From contig JAKOGI010000333.1 in assembly GCA_029747015.1 (NCBI GenBank), positions 623,062 through 687,061 of the forward strand: a stretch of DNA of 64,000 nucleotides. The letters run 5' to 3'. The translations under genes and the position numbers were made by a program. Below, one piece after another: positions 10,710 to 21,781 of this stretch. The stretch is from Carnegiea gigantea. Its lineage: Eukaryota; Streptophyta; Magnoliopsida; Caryophyllales; Cactaceae. Every line of letters starts with the position of its first letter. The first letter of the stretch is position 1. A model generated the notes under the pieces. That model did no database searches. It was not told the origin of the DNA and saw nothing but the letters and a program-made list of their open reading frames with translations.

Positions 10710-12164
10710 ATCTTTACCCCCCCCGCAAAAAAAAAAAACACAACATTACACCAAAACAAATTAACAAAAAACAAAGAGATAAATAAATCTTAGTAATCAA
10801 TCTTGCAAAATAGATAGTATTTTGTTTTTTTGAAATAACCTGTTACACTGACTTGGATCATTAAAACATATTACAAGTCATGGGGTTGGAAAGTTGCTTA
10901 GAATATAAGAAAATTGTTTGGTTAATTAAAATCATGTGCCATTTTCTCTGAATCAGGCCCCTCGGTTTTATCATTTTTGGCCATACTCATATCTAGTTCA
11001 GTAACTGCACCAAAAAAAAAAAAAAAAAAAAATCTAGTTCAGTAAAATTATTATCCGATTTTTTAAGTTGTTTGGGTTGCAAAATCTTTGTACATGACAT
11101 TAGCACGCATGCCCCACTGGAGTTGTTTTACCGCCTAGACTTATATTTCACTTTTCCCTCTAAAGAATATCAAAAAATTGATGAAAGGTGTGAACAGCCT
11201 GCTGCAGTATAAACTTTCTATCAGTGATAATTTAGCTAGTTTTGTTGCTATCGCTCGCTAATGTTCCATGTGCTGCTTCGGTTTTTTTTTTTTTAAAAAA
11301 AAAATATTATTGGTCTTACTTTTGTTTCTCCCACCTATGGTTTTATCTTAGGAGTCCGTCCATATATTACTTTGTTTTTCTCATATATTGGTATATTCTT
11401 TTCAAGACTTTTTTTTCCCCCACTTCTGGTGCAAGCGAGTGCAATGTCTATAGTTGAGAGTTGAGACGATTTAGCTTTAAGTATATCATGTCAACTCTAT
11501 AAATTTTACCAACTGAATTAACTGATATTCACTTTCAAACTCGAATGCATCGTAATTATATTGCTTTATTGTGATTTATTTTTTGGTTTGAAGTACTATT
11601 ATGATTGGTTTGAAATCTTATCAACACAGGCTTACACTGATGAGTGGACGTTGATATGTTTCTACCTGTACAATGATTAAAATGTGACTTATAATTTCAA
11701 TTATTGTTTGATGGTCAGGTTCATTATATTTTCGTATATCCTCTTTGCATTACGACCTTGGTATAAGCTGTGCTTACCTATTTCAATTAAAACCCAATTT
11801 TTGCATTCGAGTAAGATATAAAGACTAACACTATGCTTTGAAAATAGTAAAAGTAAAATATATCAACTGTAAGTAGATTACAATGATATTAAATTGGCAA
11901 GTCCGCGTCGTTAATTCGATGATATTAAGGGTATTAAGGTTCAAAATCAAGAGTCAGGTTATATACGTCTAATCAGTACATCCCGAAGTTAAGGATCATA
12001 ACCAATATGGCCCGCAAAGCTTTACTCCACGAGGACAATAATTGTAGCACTAGCAGCCAATCCGAGTGGCACCACGGCCCATCTCTCAACCATCTAAATC
12101 AAGTGAACAACATAAATATTCAGAGTTGAATAAATTTCATGAGATATAACTTTGTGAGTGTGCG
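10710..12164. other. AT-rich spacer, nothing recognised
   Basis: Homopolymer runs (C then A at 10718-10739; A at 11012-11030; T and A at 11282-11304) and AT-rich sequence. I see no gene, no clear terminal repeats and no RNA gene. Confidence 0.6.
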
Positions 12165-12237
12165 TATATATATATATATACATATATGTATGTATGTATA
12201 CACACACACACACACACACACACACCATATATATTAT

Positions 12238-12312
<75 letters not shown>
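12165..12312. repeat. Compound (TA)n-(GTAT)n-(AC)n microsatellite
   Basis: A TA run, a short GTAT stretch, about 12 AC units (12200-12224), then a long interrupted TA run. It can fold on itself and is a likely site of length polymorphism. Confidence 0.95.
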
Positions 12313-12316
<4 letters not shown>

Positions 12317-15300
12317 GTACTTCATAAAGTATACTATTTATACCTTGTGCAACAACATGTATGATTAGATTATATTAGAGGATGCTAATAATTTGTTTAG
12401 AAAATTTTGTATTAAAAAAAAAACCACCAATAGTAGTTTAGGTGACACCTGTTAACCTTTTTACTTCGTGATATATGGTTATATTTGTCTAAAAATTATT
12501 TGTACATTTTTTAAGAAAAATTAATATAAATGCTTTTTTCTGAAAATATTTAATTTTTAAAAATTTTTAACAACATATGAATAAATTGCATATATTGCTA
12601 CCTTTTTTAGTGAGATAGTAAATATTTTTAAATAATTGCAACGAAGTTTTTCTATTTCTTCCTCTATGTCAAAAAGATGTCTAATTTCTTTTTAGCATAT
12701 GGCAAAATTATGTCCACTGTTTAAAAATAAAAGCATCAAATTTACAAATATTCTCAAACTACTTTTGTTTTGAATTTAAAAACACAATAAAGAATGAAAT
12801 TTAAAATGAGGTTAAATTTAAATACTAAGAAAATTATTGATATCTTATCGTTAAAGAGATTAGTCACTAATATTTTTAGTATACATAAAAGTTTTCCAAG
12901 TTTGCAGTTTTTCCGTTGTTCTATTTACCAAACTTGAAAAAGTTTCTGTTGTTGGTGTAACCTTAAATACTAGGCATCCATCCAAGGTACTTACCAAGGT
13001 TATCTTGACAGGTGATATTGAACATAGGCGGTACAGATTGTTTGTAATGTGTCGTGGCATTACTAGAGAGTGGAAAATTATCATCCAAACAGTTCAAAGT
13101 TACATTCAAGTGTCATGAAAAATTCAAGTCTTCATACAAGATATTCACACTTACATTTAACTTTGTAATAAGGTTTATGTTACTCATATTTTTAGACAAG
13201 AAAATTGTGTGGTCGATTAGTTAGCAAAATATAGTTTCTCATTACATTTCACAATAGTATGGAGTGACGTTTTCTACGGGAACCTTCTTTATATTTTCTA
13301 TGAGGATAATTTAGGGAGAATGCTTGAGAGAAAGGCCTCCTAAATTGTATTATTTATCCCTATTACACCCAAAAAAAAAAAAAAAAAACACACACACACA
13401 GGCGAGTATGATTGTTTTGAATAATAGAGTGAAGGTAGGGCAGGGGTATGTGCGTTGATGAGAGTGGAAAAATAGTTAGCATTAAAGCGAGGGAAGGAAG
13501 GACACGACTTTTACGCGAGGATAGTCGGCAGAGACGCAGACCTTTTTGTCATTCTGCATTTTTGCAATTAATCTTACATCTACCGGCCCACCAGTACCTT
13601 AACCCAGCACCAGCATGCACCTCCAGGCTATATTTTGTGGTCCTCGTCGCTTCCGCCGTGCAATCGAAGGCTCGAAGCTGAGATAATAAATCCAACCAAA
13701 TATATAAAACAAGCAATGGGAGAGCATTATATTTTGGGTGTATATATCAAGTAAATTTTATGTCAATCTGCATTTCAGTTTAGTTTGAGATTGAATCATT
13801 TTTTAATTAATTTTGGTCATGGTTCAATGAATTCGTCGATCTTCTGTGGGCTACTTTGGTCAATAGCAATTTCAGTTTGTGTTTGGTCAATTGTAAGTAG
13901 GAACTATATTGTACGAAAATTTTAATGTAGCAGTTCGGATTATATTTGTTCAATTGTAGTTTTGTTTCAATTTCGCCTATTTTGATATTGAGTAATACTG
14001 TTTGAATGTTTTAAGGCTGTGTTTGGGGAGGTTTTAGTTATATTGTAGCTGGATTGCAGTTGTATTATGGTTGAACTATAACTATTTAATAAAATTAGTT
14101 AATTGGGCTTGATTAAAGCTAAAAAGTTAGGGTAATTTTGAACTTTAGAAAATTCATTAAGAAGAGTCCAACTTTCCTTCAAAGTTGATATTAAAAGTTG
14201 TCTTCCAACAACTTACTAAAATTATAAAATTTAGGTTTTAAGTAATTTCTTTCCTAAAATAGCAATGGGTAATATGATTGCCGCAAAACGGAAAGCACGA
14301 CAACCACCATAGCTCCCCGCCTCCCACGATCACAACTGTACATATGGCGCTATGTAATCTGAACCGTTAAAATAAAAATTAAATTTGTAAATTTATAATT
14401 TTGATAAATGATTAAAAAATTAGTTTTAAAGGGTGGTGTTTGGATCTCAAAGACTTCCCAATTCCCATTAATTCAATCAAGTCATTGCAGAAAAATAGAA
14501 GAACAATAAGAGAACAATCAAATCATAATAGATCCTTCTTCGGCACACACAGAGACACACTCAACGCAGCCTCCGTTTTTCGCGGGCGACTTCTCATCGA
14601 CATCCTCGGGCATAGTGACACCTTTTGGTCCAGCCAACGACCAACCAGTCCCCAACCTATAGTCTCCAGCGTTGTGCCGCAATTTCTTTTTTGGGTTTCT
14701 TTTTGATATCCATTGAATGGGGGGAAGAACTTTGACAATCCAAACATGGCCTTCGAAAATATTTTTGCAAATCATTTATAAAAACTTTAATAATTCAAAA
14801 ATACTGAACTTGAATATCATTAACAAAAATGAAAACTAGTGGTTAAGATTGAACATTGCTATATGTACGGCTAAGATTATGAGAATTCCATGATTGTCAT
14901 TTTGTGGAACTCATTATACCAACACCAAAAATAAAATTCTTTATCAAACACCACAATTGGATAAAGTTCATCAAATTACTACAAAAAATTATTGCAAAAT
15001 TTTAGCAAATGCAACCTAAGTCAAATAATTACGTCGCTTTTGACCGGTCTGTAGACTTTTCCCCCCTAATTTTGTATAACTGGATGAATAAAATGGCCCA
15101 ATTAGTGACTTTATCGTTCTTTTTTAAAAAAGATTTGGTAAGCGAGCTTCCTCTTGGGTCCAATATTAAACTGCCAAGAGGAGGTTAAGTTAGTTAGATT
15201 GGTGGGCTTACATCACAGGTTTCAAATTTATCGTTGGTAACTCTCGAAAATTCTCTTGCGAGGAATTATGAATTCATGAATTTGAATGCGAATAGTGTTG

Positions 15301-16988
15301 TTAATCAGAGCATCCTTACCTATAGTTTCAGTTTTTGAAACTTAAATCAGAAAAATTTCAACTTGTTAGAACTTGTATTTTATCAGTTTCTCCAATTAAT
15401 GGAATTCCAACTTGGATCATCAAATTAAATATTTGATATGGAGCGGACTATTAAATATGTTTAATTATTTTTATACTTTTAATTTTGTATTTGTATTTTA
15501 TGTTTATAACTTGCAAAATAAATTTTTTATTTTTTGAAAAATAGAATATTTCTTTTTCTTGACCGGCTAAATGAAAAAAAATATTTTTTCAATTTTTGGA
15601 AAATTGATTTCGTTTTTTTGTTGAACATGTCAAATATTTTAGAAGGCTAATTTTTTAAAATTTTTTTGGGGAAACTAAATGAGCAAATTGTTCACCCAAA
15701 AAAAATGAAAAAAGAGGTTGAGGTTTTGAAGCTCAAATTCCATTTTCTACTGGGTTCCAATGGTTTAAGTTGACCACGACCAGAAACAGCCCCATCCTAG
15801 CGAATTTCCAAGTTGAACATTAAAACGCGTTGCATCCTTCTACAATTCCCACCAAAACACTGCGTTTTGCGACAAATGAGGGGGAAAAAAAAGAACGCGT
15901 GTTGAAATGTGCATGGGTTTTGACAAGAGTTCCTATTGCTTCGCCACACCTACTGCAAAGTGCTACAGTAGCACACCAATTGATTTGAAGAACTCGTACG
16001 TCTTAACTCTATCTGTGACTTAATTACAGGGAGATGCAAGTAAAATCTGGCTGACAGAGAGGGTATAAAGGAAAATCCCAAGTTTGAATATCATCGCATT
16101 TTATTGTACCAACCTTTTCGGGGTTTACCAAGAAATACATGCTCCAATTATATTAGGAGATTTATCATCCCACTCGGCAGGAATCTTGAAAATGTCAAAA
16201 TTTCTTAGTGGAACTACAGATACTCAACAAGTTTTGAGCTTAAATTAGCCTAATTATCCCTCTCTCTTCCCATTAGTCAATCCATTAGACAACTCTGTTA
16301 TAGGTGTAAGAATGTGATTACCCTATCTATTTATTTTAAAAAATTTTTTGATCTTTTCCATTTAGCCTTTCTATGGGCAAAGCATAACATTGTTGCTCAT
16401 AGCAAAATTACCTAGGATCTTCCCCTCGCTCCCTTTCGTTCTCTCTTTTGTTTTTCATTTTTTAAATCCATTTTTTTTCATTTATTTGTAAATATTACTA
16501 AATTACAAAAAAGCAAATCAGCTAAGCAACGGGCTTAGAGGTCAAACTTGAAACCCTGGATATATTATGTCTGAGGTTGGATTTGACCTTCTTCAGCTGT
16601 ACCTTTTTTATTAGCTTTTTAACACGTATAAATATACCCGGCTCATTAGGCCCCTGTCTCATGACTCACCAATGGACCATAACGGGTGGGGAGGGAGAAG
16701 GATATCAAAGCCTAGACAATAAGCCCAGGAACCAAGTCCAACCACACAGCCGCACACAAAGCACAACATATGCGTCTCTCCCGAGTTGAACCCCGGGTGG
16801 AGAGTTTGGGAAATGCAACATTCGGCCGAGTGCTCTTCGGTTTTTCTTCAACTATACTTGTAATTGTATTATGTAGTCTTGTTTATAACTATTTCAATCC
16901 CATTAAAAAAACAAAAGACAAACGTCTCACGAAGTATTGGGAACCTGAATTCTTTTAGTGGGAATATGTTTAAGAACATCTACTAGCA
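12313..16988. other. AT-rich spacer, no gene recognised
   Basis: Mostly low-complexity, AT-rich intergenic sequence. A poly-A/(CA)n run lies at about 13372-13400. Short open frames at 13448-13681, 14440-14706 and 14518-14775 have no recognisable domain and no supporting context. A GC-richer patch at 14530-14700 could be a captured or decayed coding fragment, but I cannot identify it. 16660-16960 also holds a few short open frames without recognisable content. Confidence 0.55.
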
Positions 16989-17460
16989 AGATGAAGAAGA
17001 ACGTGCTTATGTGATGGTGGATGACCTGAGCTTGCCCCCACTCTTGCTGCCTCTGAACATGCAAAAAGGCCCGCCCCAGATGTTGGATCTAAGGAACGCC
17101 CCTCCAACGCTCAAGTCAACAAAATTCTTTAGAAAGGGGTCCAACTAGGGTTCTATAGGGCCAACTCAGGATCTTTCTGGGAAAATGTGAGATATTTCTT
17201 GGGAAGAAAAATCTCAGGTGCTCTGACGAATAAAAAAGGCAGAATTCATGCGTCCAGATTTTACCTTTTTTGGATCCGGTAGGTGAGTATTTATAGCAGA
17301 TGTTGTTAGGGATAAATTCGTAATTTTGGGCTTTCCCCCCTTTCTATAGGCCTAATAGGGGCGACCTCCTGGTGGCCCATGAGAGGTTGGAGCCTCTTTT
17401 CCTTGGGTCTCTCACCTATTACTGACGCTTGCTGGGCTCGCGAGGGTTTAGCCCGCATCA
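16989..17460 (-). repeat. 3' LTR of the Tat element
   Basis: Collinear with 39395-39848 over its full length. On the + strand it ends GGGTTTAGCCCGCATCA, so on the element strand the LTR starts TGATGCGGGC. The other copy gives the far end as CGCATCA, so the LTR had matching TGATGCG...CGCATCA termini. At 16989 that end has decayed to AGATGAAG. The two LTRs differ by many substitutions and small gaps, so the element is old. Confidence 0.85.
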
Positions 17461-19070
17461 TTAAGCACATCATATTTTACATGCACGTCCTCCTGTCGGC
17501 GGGCGTGTAAGTAGGATGTGGAAGAAATACCTTGGGTGACTGGGTGGTTTACTTTATGACTTGGCCCATCACTAGGATCATTTGCTGCCTTCTTAGTGAG
17601 TCCGGAGTGAGAGATGTCCCCATCTTGTATAGGAGGCAACAGGCCAGAGGTTTATTTTGGGCAGGATTCTATCCCTTCTCTGTGGCTGGGTGTTTTCCTA
17701 CTCTCTGGTTTAGCTATGGGTTTTCCGTTTGGGCTGAATTCTTATGAAATGGCTCTGCATATTTGGGAGGTTTTTCGCTGGTAAAAGCTGGACGAGGCCA
17801 TCCTCCCGCCATCTCTCCTTCTGGTGCCGCTAAATTTCTAGTTGCTATGCCCGAATTATGTAAAGGAGGACGTGGACATGGCCACTCATGAGGTGGGAAT
17901 ACCCGATTTGTTGTAGGCCATGTTTTATGCTATGACCGTGGCCTATGCCAAGGAGCTATGCTTGTTGCCTACAATGGTGGAAGCGGTGATAGAGGGGCTA
18001 TTGGGAGACCTTCAGTGGTTCTAGTTTGAGGTGTTGGAGATTCATAGACATGAGCTATTGTTTGCCAGCAAGAGGGCACTCGTGGCTAAGACCACCACTG
18101 CTCCTTTGTAGCTGTCAGATGACTCGACTGAGTGTGGAGGGTCAAGTGGTGTGCCATTGCCCCAAGTAACTGACCCTCATGGGTAGCCTTGGGTGCTCAT
18201 TCCTATATTCCGGGCTGATCCCTTCTTTTTTTGTACCCCCACCGCTACTTCCCAATGACTTGGCCTCAGGTTTCGAGCAGGAGCTCTTTCCTGAGGGGCG
18301 CAGGTGTTGGTTTTGAGGCCAGTTAGAATACCCAAAATGCCCTTCATATTTGCTATAAAAAGGCTTTATTGGGGAGCGAGGTGACGCATCTCATCCACCA
18401 AGGTCCCTAATGTCCCTCTCTTTGTAAGAAAAACTTTCATCTTGGCGTTTCCCTACTGCTTGAACTTTGAAAAGATGACTCACTATGTGTGGGAGACTTT
18501 CAACTAGCAGCGGAGAAGGTTCACATCACCTCCTCGCCCATTACCGGAGGATTATCAAGACTTCTGCCTGAACTTCGTCCGACAGGAAGATGAGGAGGAT
18601 ACCCGGGACTTCCGGATTCCTGAGCTTGTCCACCCCACCTTCTATGTGATGGTAGTCAACAACGCCTTGGAGTTGGGCATCCTTGTGAGCAAAATGGCTT
18701 AAGTCTTAAAAATGGCACTAATGGACCTTCACTGGTACAATTTTGAGATGTGGCTTAAGGTATAAGGGTGCCACCTTCTGGCAGCTCGGCAGCCTCTACC
18801 AGCAGTCCTAGTAGTAGCTTTGGACCCCTTGGATGGTTGCGAAGAGAGCGTGAGGTCTAATGATACCCCCACGGCCTTTGGTGACAGGGTTGGAAATTAA
18901 TTGTTGTCTCAGTTTTTAAGTCACATCATGTACCTTCTGCGCTATATACTTCTGATGTACTTGTCCTCTTGTGATAATTAAAATCATCTTTTCTTTCTTG
19001 TTTACTGTTGCTCCTTTGCCTATGTTATCATTCTTGAGTTATGTTGCTTCTCGGATAAATGAGTGGCACC
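17461..19070 (+). pseudogene. Unrecognised coding-like remnants between the Tat 3' LTR and the tandem array
   Basis: GC-richer sequence with + strand coding character but many stops. Fragments such as 17532-17747 (VPILYRRQQARGLFWAGFYP), about 17930-18130, and about 18475-18890 can be read. The last two look related to each other (LLGDLQWF.FEVLEIHRHELLFA against MDLHWYNFEMWLKV), as if one domain had been duplicated. I do not recognise a family. The region lies downstream of the tandem array on the element strand and may be a decayed second copy of the antisense gene or an old insertion. Confidence 0.4.
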
Positions 19071-19079
19071 ATTATTGGG

Positions 19080-19385
19080 ACGGCTCATCAAGCTGCAGGT
19101 AGCCCGGGCGGCCAGAGGTCGCAACTTGGGGGCTAAGGGTATAGCGAACGGCCAGGGGCCGTGCTATGACCCTTGGCCCATTGGGGGCTAAAGTTGTAGT
19201 GAATGGTCAAGGGCCATGCCGTAGAACCCTTAGCCCCTCGGGGGCTAAGTTGTAGTAAATGACCAGGGGCTATGCTATGACCCCTAGCCTCCCCGTGTAG
19301 CGAATGACCAAAGGCCGTGCCGTAGGACCCTTAGCTCCCTGGCCCCTTGGGGGGCTAAAGGTGTAGTTGACGGCAAAGGATCGTA
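19080..19385. repeat. Tandem repeat block B (~57-bp unit) of the Tat element
   Basis: Four to five degenerate copies of the unit seen at 32690-33290, with cores AGCGAACGGCCAGGGGCCGTGC and ACCCTTAGCCCC then GGGGGCTAA. Successive copies of the ACCCTT landmark fall at about 19169, 19226, 19280 and 19328. The block lies between the unrecognised remnants and the promoter-like region of the antisense gene. Confidence 0.88.
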
Positions 19386-19550
19386 CCCTGAGGTTTGTAC
19401 ACTTGCTCTCCTTACCTCTTCGTTTGTTTTTGGTGTTTTATTTTTTTTTGTTTTTGAAAAAGTGCCCTATGCCACGTGTCTTGTTGTCTTTCTTCTGCTA
19501 AGTGTCATTTCCTCGAGAAATGCAACGATTGGTTTTCCTTTGCCCTCTCT

Positions 19551-19560
19551 TATAAAAGAG
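19551..19560 (+). promoter_or_regulatory. TATA box proposed for the antisense gene of the Tat element
   Basis: TATAAAAGAG within CTCTCTTATAAAAGAGGTGC, about 300 bases before the first ATG (19857) of the antisense reading frame. A CACGTG-related G-box-like CCACGTGTC lies about 80 bases upstream (near 19471). The orientation is opposite to the element's own transcription. Function is inferred. Confidence 0.5.
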
Positions 19561-19856
19561 GTGCTCGTGGGATGCCATTTCCCTCAGTTGTTTTTATTCT
19601 AGTGAGAGAAATGAGCTTTTTAGAGAGAGAAGTTTCAAACTTTCCTTCATGGTTATTCATCTATTGTTCAAGCAATCCTCAAATTCCCCTTTGAATCTTC
19701 AACTTCAACCTTCAAATCTTCAGCAGCCGTCAACCCCTCTCACCTTATTCACTTCATATAGGCACGCGTGTCTCTTCACTCCCCTTGAGCTTCTCTTTGT
19801 ATTATTAAATAAGTTATGCCATCTTCCTATTCATCATCTAGTGAGCCTTTTCCAGG

Positions 19857-20345
19857 ATGGACAACCGACCCTTGAGAGGAGGTCCGTCATCCTTAGTGTC
19901 TGAACCTTCCGGTCAAAATTGACAATCGGGAAGTAGCATTTCAACCCCCAAAAAAAACCAGTGCAGGGAACCCAAGAAAATTCCTTATGCCTTGTGCATC
20001 TATGACTGGTTGAGCTATGAGTATCCATCCACCCCTAGCGTCCTTAGAATAGAAGAGCAGATGGGGTATCCTTAGGCAATTAGAATTGTTTTGCTTCGTA
20101 TGTCTGATGTCCAAGAAAGCAAGCTGGCCAAGACTCGAACAACCACGCGATTGAAAATGGTTCCTGACTTAAAGGTGAACAGGATGTCCGAAGGTAACCA
20201 ACCTTCTTCTTCAAGCTCTTACAGATGAAGTGGGGAGGCTAGCTCCTCCAACTCTAGCTCTACCAGCCCCATTACCGGCAAAGGCTGTCTGAATGAAGGA
20301 CCCCTTAAGGAAGTCATTGCGTAGGGGATAGAATTTCCTGGGGCG
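19857..20345 (+). pseudogene. N-terminal part of the Tat antisense gene, cut by the Athila insertion
   Basis: Begins MDNRPLRGGPSSLVSEPSG at 19857 and continues in one frame with scattered stops through Ser-rich stretches (SSSSS, SSSNSSSTSP) to the Athila insertion at 20351. The remainder resumes at 29895 on the same strand. It lies antisense to gag-pol, downstream of a TATA box. The N-terminal part has low complexity and no recognisable domain; the assignment comes from the continuation after the insertion. In-frame stops make it a pseudogene. Confidence 0.5.
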
Positions 20346-20350
20346 CCCAC

Positions 20351-21632
20351 TGATAAGTGCTTAATATGTATATCATTTTAGGGCTATTTTGTGTTGTCTT
20401 TAGGAGAATATTGTGCTTTAAGTTGTTATTTACTCTCCTATTCTCGATTTATGCTTGGGTACAGTTGTTTGATGTATTTTGCCGGATTTTTAGCCTTATT
20501 ACCTACCATTTTTCATTCAATGGCTGCATTTTGACTTCTCCTACGATCATCCATATTATGCCACGCTTGTAGAGCAAAGAATGAGCAAAAATTTGGTTCT
20601 AGCATAGACCATGGTCGGATCGTGGTGCACCCCATGGACCGTGGTGAGCCTGTAACTGCTGCCTCTTCGTTTTCGCTTGGCTATGTGGCTGAGATCGACC
20701 GAGCCTCTCTATAAAAAGTGACGTTCTGCAATAGTAGAGAGTATCCAAGATCATTCCAAGCAAAGCAAAAGCATAGAGTGGCATAGATTAGTGTTTTAGT
20801 TTCTTTCTCAAATTTTGTAGTTTTTAGTTTGGTTATTGTATTGGTGTGAGTCTTGAGTGTGAGAGTTTTTTCTTGAGGCAGTTCTGAAGCCCTTGCTTGA
20901 AGGTCATCTCGGTCAATCTCCTTTTCGCTCAGATTTCGCCAATCGTTGGTTAGTTTGTTAATATTTTATCATGTCTGAGTAGTTTTCTCTAGTCTAGGGA
21001 TTTAGTAGTTTGTTGAAGTGTTATTGGATTATATTTTAATCTATACAATTGTGCTTATTTTCATGATTGGTTTGATTTTGTTTTGTCAAGTGTTTGGATT
21101 GTTGTGAGTTGATTTTTGGCTGAAATTTACTTGCACTCTTGAAACAATTGCGTGAAAAACTGAAAGGTGACATTTGATTGTTGGACTGCTTGATAAGACC
21201 TAACGTAACTTCGTCTCGAAAGAGAGATTTGTATATTAGGAGGGCTAGTAAGTAATTGAAGACATTGAACTTGAATTAAGGCAAATTAGTTTGAAAGAAT
21301 GACTTTTGCTCAGTTTAGGCAATTTTAGTTGATTTCGAAAGAATAGACTGAGCTTTTGAAGAGATTACAATTCCTCGAATTTAACCAATTAAAAGAAAGC
21401 ACATGTTCCTTATTTTGGATCCAATTTCCTTTCTCAACTATGAGAATTCCTAGACATTTTTTCCTTATTGATTTAGAAAATTTTATTTACTATTGTTAAA
21501 TTAAATCCACTTGAACCAGAATTTTACTTAGTACATTCTGATAGGTAAGACTCAGTAAGTTGCAATTGGTCCCCAAGGAACGATATCTTTTATCTATACT
21601 ACGACTATCCGTGCGTTTGCGGCAGTTGATCA
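20351..21632 (+). repeat. 5' LTR of the Athila-type element
   Basis: 1282 bp, starting TGATAAGTGCTTAATATG and ending GCAGTTGATCA. It contains a TATA-like CTATAAAAAGTGACG near 20709 and the sequence missing from the 3' LTR (about 20650-20690). Confidence 0.93.
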
Positions 21633-21636
21633 AGTT

Positions 21637-21654
21637 TTGACGCCGTTGCCCGGA
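21637..21654 (+). other. Primer-binding site of the Athila-type element
   Basis: TTGACGCCGTTGCCCGGA, four bases after the LTR. It closely matches the TGGCGCCGTTGCCGGGGA site used by Athila elements and assigned in the literature to tRNA-Asp. The G to A and other changes probably weaken priming. Confidence 0.75.
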
Positions 21655-21781
21655 GACTAAAACTGTTAACTATTGAGTTAGTCTTGCGAAAGTGCCTAAG
21701 TATTTTATTTGTTTTTTATTGTTATTTTTGTTTGTTTTTCTTTGCTAGCTTAAATTGCACTGGTAGTGTTGGTGAAAGTGC

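Noticed and set aside
12137..12325. Open frame of Tyr/Ile repeats
   Set aside because: It is a translation of the TA/AC microsatellite.
13448..13681. 77-residue open frame starting MCVDESGK
   Set aside because: No recognisable domain, no neighbouring gene structure, and isolated in AT-rich spacer.
14431..14955. Possible MITE with GTGGTGTTTGG-like inverted ends
   Set aside because: Only about ten bases match, no target duplication is visible and no internal structure supports it.
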